Source: Clavelina lepadiformis (lineage: Eukaryota > Chordata > Ascidiacea > Aplousobranchia > Clavelinidae). From it: a DNA stretch of 64,000 nucleotides. The stretch spans positions 26,908,001 through 26,972,000 of the forward strand of contig NC_135240.1 of NCBI RefSeq assembly GCF_947623445.1, read 5' to 3'. Positions 23,033 through 35,822 of the stretch are shown here, piece by piece (positions within the stretch are counted from its first letter, which is position 1; each line of letters starts with the position of its first letter). A program made the translations under genes and the position numbers. A model generated the notes under the pieces. The model saw only the letters and a program-made list of their open reading frames with translations. It was not told where the DNA came from and made no database searches.

Positions 23033-25538
23033 CTATATAAAGTACACTAAGAATTCATTTTCTTCATCATCGCTGTCGTTCCCCGCATCCGCGCCCTGAA
23101 AAAGTTTGTTAAAACATGGCGCAGATGGATCGTTGAAGTGATTGTACGGGTTGCTACTGCTCAGGAGTCGCATGCAGAGCCAGCAGAAGTAGGCTCGACA
23201 TTTGTAGCACGTCATTTTATTACATCCATCTCTTTTCTGTTACACACAGTATAAGAATCATTATCACTTGCTGCTCAGCAGCTGAATTTTGCTGTGTTAT
23301 GAATGAAATGTGACACTTTCCAGGTCTAATGATGATACAAGAAAAGTTACAAAACGCAGCTAAAAACATGCTCAGGCTCAATTACTAAACAGTAGGGTTT
23401 CATCGCTGTTTAAAAAGTGGGATAAATATGAAACTGTTACCTCTATTGAAGAACTGCAACCAGGACAAGACTTTGCGTTTTTCTCCATCCATTTCTGTGT
23501 TTCGCCGTCTTCGATTGCCTTCTTTAACACTTTTTCACCATATTTTTTCTCCATATACTTCTGCTTTTCCCTATCAGCTTCCTTGTAATCCTTGCAGAGC
23601 TTCACAATTTCTCCTAATATAAGTATATTGAGATTCGTGGCAAATTACATTTACGTGCTGTTATATTTATGTTCTTTGTAGCTTTTTGCCTTGTTATCCC
23701 AGTAAATATTTACCGAGCTTATGCAAGATTTTTGTGTAGAAAACAGAAAAATAATTCAACATATACCTGATGCTACTTTGCAATGGGTCACGCCATGATA
23801 CGAAAGTCGGCAAAATGGACAAAATGCATACGAACAAGCAGGGCATTGGGCAATTTTTGAGTTTTGTTCAAGAATGACCGGCGCTTGGCAGTGGAGAAGT
23901 GGGCAATATGTTATGTCAGCCATCTCATCCAATGTGGTTTGAAGAAGCAGCTTCTCATAGCGAGCGTATAATTCTTGATTTACTAATTCCCGTATCTAAT
24001 TCGTAAAGAAAACGTCTGTAAGGATGATCTAGTCCCTCCTGGTCATCCAAGTCTTCAGTACATATACATTATATAATTATATAAAATATAAGCAGCAAAT
24101 TTAACTAGAGCTGTGAGAACTGAGAAGTCAATCAGAACTTAAGCCAGAGAGAAGTAGAGCCAATATGGCATAGCAGCTGAAATCAAATTTTTCACGATTG
24201 ATTTAAGTTGAAACATGTCATTTGTAGTGTGCACTAAATTATATAATTAAGGATCATCCGAATAACAAAGTTACTTTGAGGTCTCATCCAGTGTTTATAC
24301 ATATACAGGTATGTTGAGATCAATTGAGGAGCAAAAATTTGGGAAGATATAGAAATAAAAAACAAAAAGATGTAGACTCCGACTAAATGCAGACATTCCA
24401 ATTGCATGTATTTTGAGTAACAATTGAACTCATTTTTAATGCGAAGTAGAACTAACTAGATGATGCAATTACTTGTTATTTATAAGAAGAAATTGGATCT
24501 TATAATCTCAAGGAGTAAAGCGAACAAATTAAAAGGCTTTTGCTTGGTATGAGGTGAGTCGTATCACCGACTTGAGTCTTTACAATTCTGACAAAAAGTC
24601 AAAGAAAATTTGTCAATAAAATACAAAGCTTACTTGGCTTGGCAATGGTGGTGTTTCGCATGAAGGTTCAGGACAGTTAAGTCCTTTTACATTACCTTCT
24701 GAGATATTTACATTGAAGTAAGATGAGAGGCAATCCTTGCAATATACATGTTTACACCCTGTTAAATAAATTAATAGGTTACAAGCTTGCTCACCTTAAT
24801 AGTAACATTGTGTAGGCTACCGAATTAAGTTTACCTTTGATCTCAACACATTGCGCACCCAATTTGCTTTCAAGGCAAATTTCACATGAGTACAAAGAGG
24901 AATCAAAAACTTTCTTGAGTTGATTTTGGTTATAAGTGAGCAAAAGTGGTAAAATCTCACTTTCACTTTGAATGTCCTGCACAGCTCTTTGCAGTATATT
25001 TGAGTCAATTTCTTCATCATCACACATAAGAGTTACATGAACTTTTCTATCGCTACAGATTTCCAAACAACTTTTTATACTGAGGTGCTCAAGAGCTTGA
25101 TTTTGGAGGAAATCGTACCATTGGTATAGAACCACACTTCCCCTGTCATTTGACCAAATTTCATCCAATTTCAAACACAACCTGTAGAGCTAAACGAAAA
25201 AATAGGTAATTTAAAGAAACTAAATATTAACATAAGGCAAATACCTGTTGTCTTGGTAACCAGCTACATGACAATGTAAACGTCGGAGGGTTTGTCGAGG
25301 GATAATCAGGCGGCAATGTAAAGCTGAGAGTAAATGGGGGCAAATATTCCACAAAATGTCTGTTGACATCCGCTGAAGATGTGGCTGAATCAGGAGATCT
25401 TAATTCTATTTGAGAATCATTTAAGATTAGGTCAACCTTCATAAATCCATTGTCACGTTCATATTTAAATTGTGCAGCGTCCAAAATGCTTTCAAGGGCA
25501 AGCAATTCATTGTTCTGTTCTTCTCTGTCTTCTTCCAT
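23033..25538 (-). CDS. RNF14: RBR E3 ubiquitin ligase RNF14
   Basis: Six exons (25245-25538, 24835-25189, 24634-24758, 23767-23995, 23441-23613, 23033-23236) give 459 residues, near the human length of 474. An N-terminal RWD domain (NELLALESILDA, LPPFTLSFTLPPDYPS) is followed by RING1 (SCEICLESKLG, CKHVYCKDCLSSYF), IBR (YCPLLHCQAP, CPACSYAFCPFC) and RING2 (CPGCSSSIEKRDGCNKMTC, FCWLC). The Cys in GCNKMTC corresponds to the catalytic thioester residue of RBR ligases, so activity is expected. An acidic tail (DSDDEENE) ends the protein. RNF14 in vertebrates acts on stalled ribosomes and transcription factors; here that is by homology only. Divergent from SDR39U1. Confidence 0.95.
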
Positions 25539-26570
25539 TCTGTAAAATAGTCAAAGATAATTTTTTCATTTCATAAATCATTTTATTTTGTTTCCTGCTT
25601 ATACTGTAATAGTCAGATAATGGAAGGATGACGCACTCGCTTGCACAATACACGCCGAATTTTTCATCTTCGCTTCAAATTTGCTCACTTACAGACCTAC
25701 TGTAGAGATCGGCTGTTGTGACCAGGGCATAAGTTATATAATTTATAGAAGAGTGACAAGCAAGGAATCCGGGTCTAGTACACAAGTGCACAACCGCAGG
25801 ATGCCTTTCTATACTAGACCCAGCTACTCAAATGGTGACGTCATCTGGTTGTGCACTTATATACTAGAGCCAGGAAGCCTATACGCGCGGCCCGCCAGCC
25901 TTCATAGCCTTATTATATGTGACAAACTAAAAATGTACTTTTCTTTGATCAACTAGCAAATTATTTAAAAGCTAGATCTTTACCCAATAATAGTGTACCG
26001 ACTACAGTACCGTACCACTACGCGCGTGGGAAACTATGCAGCCTATCCTAGTATTACGTAGCCTAGTCTAGGCTAGTAGCGGTAGCCTACTACATTACAG
26101 CAATTCTACTGTACAGCACAGTACCTGTGTCGTGAAAATTGGGATTGCGGTTTGGGGGAAATTAGTTAGCAAAATCCTTTCAAGGCATATCTCATAAAAC
26201 TAAGATATTTTTAATGATTAAAATAAACTTTAAAAACATTTTCATGGTTTTATTTTATTCCAAATTTTTATAGTTGAATGAAGGTTGGTTAATAATAATT
26301 TTAGCTAAATCATTTAGCCCGGTAGGATTATCCTGTCTTTTGGAAATATATCATTTTTTGTTTCTATAGTAGTTGTTGTATTGGTATTATATAACCAGAG
26401 ATATAACCATGAATCCATGATTTGTTGAAATAAACAAGGTGGGGTTTAAGCCTTTTGTTTAGACCTGAGCGTTATGTTGGCTTGTTGCTAAAACAATAGG
26501 TTTTTGGAGAAATAACCCACATCGTAAATTTCTGAGGACTTTGAATAAATATTGAAGACCACTGATTATC
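25539..26570. other. Intergenic between RNF14 and SDR39U1 (divergent pair)
   Basis: No exon seen. Contains MITE copy B at 25771-25871. Near 26050 a run of tagcctagtctaggctag is locally palindromic. Promoters of both genes should lie here, but no TATA box is evident. Confidence 0.5.
25771..25871. mobile_element. Palindromic MITE, copy B
   Basis: About 101 bp with long inverted ends: GGGTCTAGTACACAAGTGCA and, inverted, GGCTCTAGTATATAAGTGCA, extending to CAACC. The centre contains a second copy of the terminal phrase in opposite sense (atactagaccc) and tgacgtca. aggaa occurs near both borders as a possible target duplication. Confidence 0.8.
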
Positions 26571-28660
26571 ATGCAGAGAACGGTTGTAATAGGTAAGATA
26601 TGTTTATAAATTAAGACAGTAAGGATGTATAAGAGGCTTGTCTCATGTATCAAGATTACGAATATCTGCATTCCTTTGGTCTCTTAATGCTTTTGTAAAG
26701 CTTCAATGCTGCTAGATTTTACACAAGATTACATTAACACAGAAACTATGTTTGCTACATTACTTTATACTCAGAGGTGGGTAATCAGCATTTTGAAAGT
26801 GCCGTCGATAGCGATACCGGTACTTGGCAAAAAATTTGCCGACGTTTCCGGTATTTGGTACTATTTTAAAAAAGCACAGCAGTACCGGTACTTTTTGTGT
26901 AAAAGATGATGTTGCAAATGCAATGATGCCGCTATTATGCCCCCAGGGAAGGTTACACCAGGTCAAAACATAAGTGACGTTTCTTGCTTGCAATTTTACT
27001 TGACGTTTCCAGATCAAAAAATATCAACTGATGCTAAAATTGGTGTTAAAATAAATGAACAAAAATATTGTTTTATGCTGAGTGCTTGTTGTATGCATGA
27101 ACCTTTACCTAACTTCGTTTAGGTGGAGGAACTGGCTTTATTGGGCGGTCACTTTGTGTAGCAGTTGAGAAGTTAGGATACAAAGCAGTTAGTGTTTCAC
27201 GAAATTCCGGAGACAGAAGAAATGTGATCACATGGGTGAGGTCTTATTTCTTACGTTTCTGCTTTTAGTAAAATTTCTTAATTATTATTTTTATGTATTT
27301 GAAATTTTTTTTTTTTAGGAAGAAATAAAGAAAAATGGACTTCCAAATGACACAGTGGCAGTGATCAACCTTGCCGGCGAACCTGTTTTAAACCCAATGA
27401 AAAGGTGTTTATCGTTGTGCAGAGTGCAGTTTATGTGTTGTGTTTTTGATTGGCTCAGCAATCATCGATCAGTTAGACCATTCCTACTTTAATAATGTTA
27501 TTTGATACTAAATATCTGAAATGTACCGTGGCCCCTGTGTGATGACCTGCTCATTTGACAACATCTTTGGCGTTCTTGCTAAATTCTATATACAAATTGT
27601 TTGGTGCAGGTTTTATAGCTCTAACAAGGCCTATACTGCCGGTTAGTTATAAGTGTGCTATTGAATTTTATAAAAGTCGAAATTTAGTATAACCTGTTTC
27701 ACTCTATAATCCTACCTAACTCTGCACCTAGGTCATAAAACCCAAAAAATAAAATGGTTAGAGATACATTCCATGTAAAAAAGGTACAGGCAAGTATTAT
27801 ACTAGATAATGTTAGTTGTGAAAAACATTTACTCCTATGTACAAAGAAATTTTCTGCGTGTTCCAATGCATCAGTTTCATTTTTTGCTTGGTTTCTAGAT
27901 GGAATAAGACATTTGAAGATGAAATTTATAAAAGCAGAATAAATACGACAAGACTTTTAAAAAACTCAGTTGTCGAGGCAGAAAAGAGACCCAAATTGTG
28001 GGCGACCACGTCAGCTATCGGCTTTTATCCATGTGATAACACCAGGCAATATGATGAAGATAGCATTCCAGAAACTAAAGATTATTGGTCAAAATTTGTG
28101 AGCGCATGGGAAGACGCCAGTGTCCTTCCAGATGATGTTAAGGGCGTGCGGCACTGTATTGTTCGAACAGGTATGTTTTTATTAGAATCAAACTTAAGTG
28201 TAATTGGTTACTACTTCAAACTCTTGTTTATTTAAGTTACATCGTTATAGGAATTGTTCTTGGAAAAAATGGTGGAGTGATACAGAATCTCAAGCCCAGT
28301 TACTGGTTAGGCTTTGGTGGGCCAATTTCTGATGGTAAACAGTATTTCCCCTGGATCCACATTGACGATATTGTGGGTATATTTACTCATATCTTAACAA
28401 ACGATGATGTAATTGGAGTTTTAAATGGAGTTGCCCCGGCCATAACAACAAACAAGGAATTTTCACAATGTTTCGCTTCTAATCTCAATCGACCTGCTAT
28501 CCTTTGCCTTCCTGCTATTGCTGTGAACGCTATATTTGGCTCAGTGAGAGCGAGTATGTTGTTGGAAGGACAATGTGTCACTCCTAAACGCACCCTTCGT
28601 ACTGGGTACAAGTTTATTTACCCACAACTAGATGATGCGTTGAAGCAAATTGTGTCTTAA
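26571..28660 (+). CDS. SDR39U1: SDR39U1-like epimerase-family oxidoreductase
   Basis: Five exons (26571-26592, 27123-27235, 27319-27404, 27899-28170, 28251-28660) give 300 residues, matching the family length of about 290-300. The Rossmann nucleotide-binding motif GGGTGFIGRSL is built across the first intron. Further family blocks are VINLAGEPVLNPMKRWN, RLLKNSVV, VLGKNGGVIQNL, FPWIHIDDIVGIFTH, GVLNGVAP and SMLLEGQCVTPKRTLRTGYKF. Members bind NADP and are related to the bacterial YfcH/SulA group; the substrate is unknown. The first exon is only 22 bases. Its 3' end converges on the left ADAM17 gene. Confidence 0.95.
26771..26905. mobile_element. hAT-like fragment in intron 1 of SDR39U1
   Basis: cagaggtgggtaatcagc looks like a hAT terminus and is followed by repeated accggtact-type words. 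No opposite end or target duplication was found. Confidence 0.35.
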
Positions 28661-29119
28661 TTAAGATCTCCTCTTGGACAAATGTTTTTTTTGTCGTAGT
28701 TAGAGTTTATTACAAATACAGTGTATATTGCATCGTAAGTACAGTCAACTACTGCAAGTACATGTTTTAATGTAAGATCCATACTGTAGCAAACGTTTAC
28801 AAGATCAACAGAACTATCTTAAAATGTAGAATTAACACATGTTGTATTGCTCAAATCCCATACAATCTGTTAGAGCAAAACAATTGTACAACAAAAATAG
28901 TACAGTTAACAGTGCAAAGTGTGACAGATTACTTGCAAAAAGCAGAAAAAGTTCAAGTTATAAAAGCGTTAAAATGGCAAGTATGCAACAACTCAATTAT
29001 ATGACAAAGCAGCTCAGTTGACGTACACAAAAAATGGAAATAAAAAATATATCTGTGCCTTAATAAAATACTTGATTTCAGATTGGGCAAGGCACAGTTA
29101 CTAAAACATACAAACTACA
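28661..29119. other. Overlapping 3' regions of SDR39U1 and left ADAM17
   Basis: The first plus-strand AATAAA after the SDR39U1 stop is at 29039-29044. A minus-strand AATAAA for ADAM17 lies at 28706-28711. If both are used, the two transcripts overlap by about 300 bases antisense. From about 28780 onward this is also the 3' UTR part of the inverted duplication. Confidence 0.5.
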
Positions 29120-32100
29120 TCACTGTGGTGAAGATATCGTGGCCTCCTGTCTGTGAAGTCCAGGGCGTCGATACGTAACAGATTGATCAATGTTGTTGTT
29201 ACGTCGGATTTCTACCTGGTCGTCTTCACCTTCTGACGATAGATCAGATGACGCAGCGATCGGTTTCACTTCGCCGTCAAAAGATTTGTCGCTGAGGTTA
29301 TCGGAGGCTACAGGCGATGATAAAGACGGATGAGACCTCGCGTGAGTAAGTGGAACTATTCGTGAAAACGAGGCTCGATTTTCTATCTCTTGCACTGCTA
29401 GTGGTGAAACTGAGGGTTGCGATCGTGATAAGTTATTGACAGGGTTGCTTGCCATATCGTTAACATTTTCAACAAGATTTTCATTTGATCTATTTGATGA
29501 AAGATACAAAGAATATAAAACCAACCGCAACACAAAATGTCTGGCGTGTTATATCGTCTTACAGCCTTCTGTCAAACATAACAGAGCTCTCCATATATTT
29601 ATTCAATCATTCGAAATTCAATGAGTGCAACCTACTTCTTGAGTGCCATTCCCTTCTCCTGTGACGTGCGCCACTGGTCACGAGCCCCAAACCCTGCCCT
29701 CATCACTGCTCCCCCACTGACCCAGTTGGGGTTTGTTCGTTGTATCCGAATTCGTGGGGTCACAGGGGCAGAGCCACCTCCAGTTCCCCGAAACGTAAAA
29801 GAGCGTGATTGTTCTCGGTCGCTCCACAGTTTTTCCTCCTCTTGACGACGCTTCTTGTCAACAAAGTTGATCAAACAACTGAATACCAAAAAATGAATGC
29901 CTAAAATTATTACCATGACAATACAAGTAGTAAACAGATTGCACATAAAAACATTCCCTAGCTTTGACTTGCTTTGCCAAGTGTAACTAGACCAAACATA
30001 ATGTTGTAATAGTCTGTAACGTTACCCCTTTACCTGCACGGAACCCAAAACAGAAGTGAGAATACCAGCACTGCACCAACAATATTGTCAGCAAGAAGCT
30101 CTCCGATTTTATCAGGAGCAATGTGTTTGAAAATATCCCAGACACGCTCAATGACGTCTTGAGTTTGCTTCACACAGACACCCTTCATAAAAGAAAGAAA
30201 TGTTGCTAATAATAGCTTTGGCGGGCTGCTATATTAATTCACAGATGAAGTCACTCACTACACTCACCTCATTGCAGTAACCCAAAGCGCAGGTTGAATT
30301 GTTGTGCAGCTTTTGCGGTGGCAATGTGCCGTCAGCAGTGTACGGCTTGCACTGGTCTATCATTTCCTGTCCTGTCGAATTTAACGGGGCGCAACAGCGA
30401 AAACAAAATTCTTCTTTCTTCAGTGAACATAAACACGGTTTGAGGTTTTTGGTGTAACAGAATTGTATGCACTTCCCATTTCTGCACTCCCCTGTGCAAA
30501 GATGATTGCTAGGTGAAATAATGATAGGAAAATCAGACAAAAACTGATACAGAGCACTTCTAACGGCTTTACCTTTGTCCCCACATTCAAGCCCGTCATC
30601 GACTGGCTCAGATTTCGGACAATAAAAATGGACACCATCACAATAGACTTCTTTTTCACATAAACCTTTGATGTGAGCCCGACATAACTTTGTATTAGCT
30701 GCAACCTAAAACAGTATAAACAAGCAATACTTGCATAAAATCAACTCCAGACCAGTACACTTGGTAAAATACAAATTTTAGCTGTTACACCATTTACAGA
30801 TTAGATTGCAGGACAGATTATAATATTTACAGCATAACAATTCTAAATTTTAGTGCGCAGAATTGCACGATGTACCTGGCAATGCTCAGTGCAGCAAGGA
30901 TAGTTCTTATTGCTGCATTGTGCACCAGGTTTCAAAGTACAGTTGGACTGGCAGCATAGATCTTCTGTCTCTGATGCAAGGTAACCGCCAACATCGCAAG
31001 TTTCGTTGTCATCTGCTTCAATCTGCGAAAAACTTCCATTCTTAGCATTTTGCATATCGTATATTTTATTGTAAAATAAAAAACAGGTTATAGTTTAGCG
31101 CTCTAAAGGTTAACTTTATATTTTTCGATACGAGCTTTTGCAAGCATAAGCTTGCTTCTTCAGGTGTACTGTGGAAATCATCCTGTTCCTTATTTTACTT
31201 TAAAATTTGGTTAACACAGTTCAGACAACATCAACTTATATTTCATTATAAAATAAAATTGTTACAAAACCATCTGAAACAGCTGCAGGCAGTACCTGGT
31301 AGTTGCCACAGAAAGATTTTTTATCTTCTTGGAAGCAATGTGGAGCTTTATTATCAAGGCTTGGGCGGATGTTATGCTTGCTGCACTTGGAGAATTTGTT
31401 GTTATTTTCATACTGCCCACTAACAGCGGCTGGATACATTATGTAATTGCCATTGTTTGACTAAAACATGAACAAAAAGACATTTAGGCTGTGAAATTAC
31501 TTCATATTTTTTAGAACTCCGAGTAAATGTGAATATTAATCAGTTTAGTAGCAGAGCAGTAAGATCCCTTTGTTACTACTGTAATGCCTTTGTCTGAGGT
31601 ATAAATGACCCTTGCTCTTGTTCGGTGGTCCTGGTAAACAGTTCCGAAATCAGGCTATACCGATAAAAAAACTAAACACTACTGTGTGTGTAATATCGAA
31701 ACTTGCATTATAAAGACGAGCTCAATAACCGTGGCTCAAACACAGAGGAAATATGCCATGTTTATGTCATGAAAAGAAGATAAAGAATTTCAAACTATCC
31801 CAATCGACTAACCTGTCCTGGGCTGCATTCATCTGGATCTTCAGTCACGTCGTCGTGTTCAGCACCAAAGTTATGTCCAAGTTCATGAGCGGTCACCAAA
31901 TCGGCTTCCATTGTTAAGATCTTTTGGCCCCAGTTAGCAGTCGAAGTGAGGCCGGTGTTAAGATACAGAGTTGACTTTCCTCTGTGAGGGAAGATGAGAT
32001 TTTGAAATAAAGTTTGATGATTACTTAAATTACAATTTATAACAATCAGCTAATAAACTCTAAATGTCAGGCTGACCTTCTTTCAAAAGGCTTGGTACAA

Positions 32101-34315
32101 ATTCCACCAGCGTTGTTAACCTGTTGTGAGCCAACATAAGCAAGCCCTAACAGACCATTATCAAAGTCAATGTAAGTGAATAGATGGGAAAGACAAACAG
32201 AATAGTTTTTCTCGCTAAAAGCCTCCAACAGATCCTTGGCAGCCCAGAACCTATCTTGATTATATCTTCAATGTGGAAACATAATGAAAATGTGAAAAGA
32301 TGGTATTTTTATGCCGAATTGCTACAAAAAAAATCAAACACTATTTTTGTAATACTAACCTAGGTTCGTCTGGTTCAGTGGAAGGGTGGTCATGAATTAG
32401 AATCTGGTTGATCTGGAAACCATAACCAGTATAATCTTCAGAACCATCTTCAGACCAGTTTGTTGTTTTGTATATTTTATTGACTCGCTCGATGAGGTTA
32501 ATTAAATAATACATGGTTTCAAGATGGCTACTGTTGCCCATCACCGTATAGAATCTGGGGGACATTTACATGTTGTCAATAATTTGTCTGTTACATGTTT
32601 CCTTACGAGTGGACATAATGTTTTCCCAAGCAAACATTTCAAACAAAACTTACCTATGATCAGCAATCAATGAAATTTTACAGATTTTTTTTGTACTCGG
32701 TGCTGCTCTTCTCTCTCGATGCAACACATCAAAGTGCTTGTCATTTTTCACATCACTGTCGCCTTCCTGTTGGTAAAAAAGCACATCAAGTGAAAATATA
32801 AAGAATATATATATTGTAACGTATCTACAATTTTGCTGCAACTTGCACTCAAAGAAAATGCATGACGCATGAGTTCAAAACATATCAGTTAACTGCCTTA
32901 TTATATTAATTAGTTATGTCAGTGATCACTGATCAGCTGTATTCATAAATGGGGGAAATCATTAATGTAGATGGTTTATGCACGAACAAACTTGAGATAA
33001 CTCTTTGTTAATGAACAAAGTTCCTAATTTAAGGCCACACATAGAAGATTTATGACTGTTTTGCATGCTGTGTAGAATTTAAGCTTAGTGGTGTGCCAAA
33101 TATTTTCTATATAAATCATTCTGTACTCTATGGTTCATCTACATACATGTGGAATGATTCTAATAAACTTATACCATCCTAAAAAACCTACCAATTTGAC
33201 AAATATATGTATAGATGGTAACACAGCTCATTGCAAAAACGAACACCAACTGGTATATAAATTTAATACCTTTTGCCTGATTTCTTTCATCAAGCTCTCC
33301 GTGTTACAAAACCCTTTGTTTGAATGGGGATGTGCAAATTGTGTCAAGTTTAAATCAGAGCGTCTGTAAACAAGCATGTCGGTTGTGTGTTGGACCGCAC
33401 CATTGCTCGATACTGCTTGTGGTTGGGGATGCTGATGTCTCCACATGGGCTCCACCATGTAAGTGTCCCCGTCTGTTTCAATCTGGGCTGTCAGGGATTT
33501 TCCATTTAACTGAGCCATCACTTCAGAATTTGGGTCGCCAAGAACTTTACCCTAATATAGACGGGGTAATAGTAACATCAGTATGACATCATATAGGATC
33601 AATTATGAGCTCAACAAATAAACATTTGTCTGTTGATTATGGCAGAGAATGAGGGAGAAAGGTCGTTTAACCACGTCAGTAGGACAGTCATAAAACATAC
33701 ACACCTGCATGATTTGACTCATTTAAATTGACATCTTAGTTAGCCTTAGTAAGGAGAATTTACTATGTTAAAATTCTATAGCACTAGTAGATTTAGATCA
33801 CCAAACACTAACAAACCTGCAAACGATTATTTACACTTATTTTTTGATCATCAATGCTTTAAAGCCATCAGTAACAATCTTTGCACCTACCCTGTAAATC
33901 GAGGATCTGTCAAAATTGATTTCCTCAGTTGCATTTTTCCCATGAACAAAAGCCTTGAAGCCAGGTGAGAAAATGTCAAGTGACGGCATCAGTGAGAGAA
34001 TGAAACTTTTGTTGAACGCTTCAAATGCAACCTGATAAGCAAAAGTCAATTATTTATTTCAGTCATCGTCAAATGTTACCTCACATCAATAAGTCTTCTA
34101 TTAGAAAAACTTCAGAAGTAAACAAAAGACACCTCTCTGTCAACTGTTGCCATTGCATTATGGCTTCCAGTGCTGCGGCGATGTCGGCTTAATTCCAAAT
34201 CTTCCATTTTCAAAGTGTGCCATTTTGTCAGTTTTTTATGAAGTGGATGATCACTTGCGTTGGCAAGCAGAAATGAACAAAACAATAAATAAACTGATTG
34301 TAGATTGTATTTCAT
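29120..34315 (-). CDS. ADAM17: ADAM17 (TACE) metalloprotease, left copy
   Basis: Membrane-anchored zinc sheddase. Fourteen exons give 900 residues: 34133-34315, 33891-34031, 33270-33551, 32654-32766, 32360-32554, 32077-32265, 31813-31981, 31296-31460, 30876-31022, 30573-30705, 30268-30491, 30034-30182, 29636-29878, 29120-29489. In order: signal peptide ([14 protein letters not shown]); prodomain with a cysteine-switch-like GFCNTES (C190); furin site HRERR at about 222; catalytic domain with [11 protein letters not shown] near 400 and the Met-turn [10 protein letters not shown]; a disintegrin-like Cys-rich region; membrane-proximal domain; TM ([16 protein letters not shown]) near 680-700; cytoplasmic tail of about 195 residues rich in Ser and acidic residues. 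Introns use GT-AG throughout. An in-frame ATG 18 codons upstream would bury the signal peptide, so the start at 34315 is preferred. Confidence 0.95.
31140..31155. repeat. Palindrome in an ADAM17 intron, kept in both copies
   Basis: gcaagcataagcttgc, followed on minus by aaaagctcgtatcgaaaaat. The same block is at 44480-44495 in the right copy. It resembles the tail of a dispersed repeat rather than a splicing signal. Confidence 0.5.
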
Positions 34316-35284
34316 CCTAACACATTTTATCACCTGCAGCTGGCAACACAAGATTAAATGATCAACCATACAAAATGCCTCCCAGTTTTAGATGAGCAAG
34401 TCAGGGCAGTTGCTATGGACGGATAAAATTGTTCAAATTTAGCTGCTTGGGTATTGTTAATATTTTCTAAAAAAGCAGATAAATCTTTGAAAGAATCTTG
34501 TGGATAAAAACCTACAAGGCGAAAAAAACACTTTTAAGCACAAAAAGGTTTGTCAGAAAAAACACAAGCAAAGAACAACAGAACAATTTCATACAAAGTT
34601 CATGCCAGAGAAACTATACGCTGATTTATTGGCTTTTAGTAACATCGTAATAGTTGCAAAAGTGCATAATATTTTGAAATAGAATGTAGGGCAAAAGGGA
34701 CAATTCTGTCCCAAAAAACTGGCCAATAAAAGAAAGGTTTTATAAAGAAATAATAAGAATAAAGAACATAATCAATGAATTTTTCTTAGAGTTATAATGG
34801 GCGTAACTATTTCTATTGTACAATATGCTATAGGAGGAAATGCCTACTTTGCACACTTACAGTAACATAAATTTAAAAGTCACCACGGAAAAGGATGTGA
34901 AAGTGTATTTGGCAGACAGATATGTCTATTAGCATAAATATATGTATAGTCTCATATTAATAGCCTGCACATTAAAATAAGTTTTATATTCCACACATGT
35001 ATGATGAACAAGTGAAAAGATGTGTGCTTGACTTATTTTGTTTCAGCAGTATTAGTTAACTTATGCATGTCTACAATTGGAATATAAAAAATATTCAAAA
35101 TTTATTTAGATAATACAGTATCGTATAGTGCATAGATTTTGATAAACGTTTTAATTCCATACGTTATCGTTTCTTCGTAGGGCCCTAAGGCTTGTTTGCT
35201 TTACAAGTGGTGTTAAGTGTTACAACATTGTACATTATCTTAATACTTCATAATCATGTGAGCATATTTCCGCTTCATTAAACT

Positions 35285-35822
35285 GCAACAAAGTTACGAC
35301 TAAGTCAGGCATATATAACTTAGCTCCAAAAGTTGATAGCGAAAAATAAAACCTTACGCTACTATAGCATTGGTAATTATACCTTTATACAAAGTAAACA
35401 ATATTCAAATGCCACTATCGCAAAAGTATGTGGCTGGTGGTCATAACCAAAGATCATAAAAATCTCATAGTCAAAAAGTGTAGAAATACAGTTTATAATT
35501 TTATGTAAATTTTTACAAATTAATAAATTAACATAAAATAAAAGATGTGCAACAAACTTTTTATATAAATATAAAGTTTCTAAACAAATTCAAGCAATTA
35601 CTCTTCACTTCCATATTTAATTTTAAATTAATTAAACTTTATATACTAGTAGTTCCTAGTTTCTGCTTTTCGCCACGTGATCGAGGGAAAATCATAAACT
35701 ACAACAGACAATAAAGTTACGACTAAGTTAGGCAAATATAACTTAGCTCCTAAACTTGATAGCAAAAAATAAACCATACGTTTCTGTACAATTGCTAAAT
35801 ATACCTTCAGGCAAAGTAAATA
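35285..35822 (+). repeat. Pair of direct repeats of about 115 bp
   Basis: 35285-35400 and 35706-35822 align along their length (for example aacttagctcc, ttgatagc, aaaaaataaa, caaagtaaa), separated by about 305 bases of unrelated sequence. They could be two insertions of one short element or long terminal-like ends of a degraded one. Confidence 0.6.

Larger units (their letters stand above)
28780..34452 (-). repeat. Left arm of a large inverted duplication (ADAM17)
   Basis: Aligns with 41047-46890 in opposite orientation, through exons, introns and the 3' UTR. The inner boundary is sharp: both arms match from caagcagctaaatttg (34450 here, 41048 there), and upstream sequence is unrelated. The outer boundary fades out near 28780. 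Identity looks high in exons and moderate in introns; it was not computed. Confidence 0.85.

Noticed and set aside
26771-26905. Complete hAT element in SDR39U1 intron 1
   Set aside because: Only one terminus was found, so only a fragment is reported.
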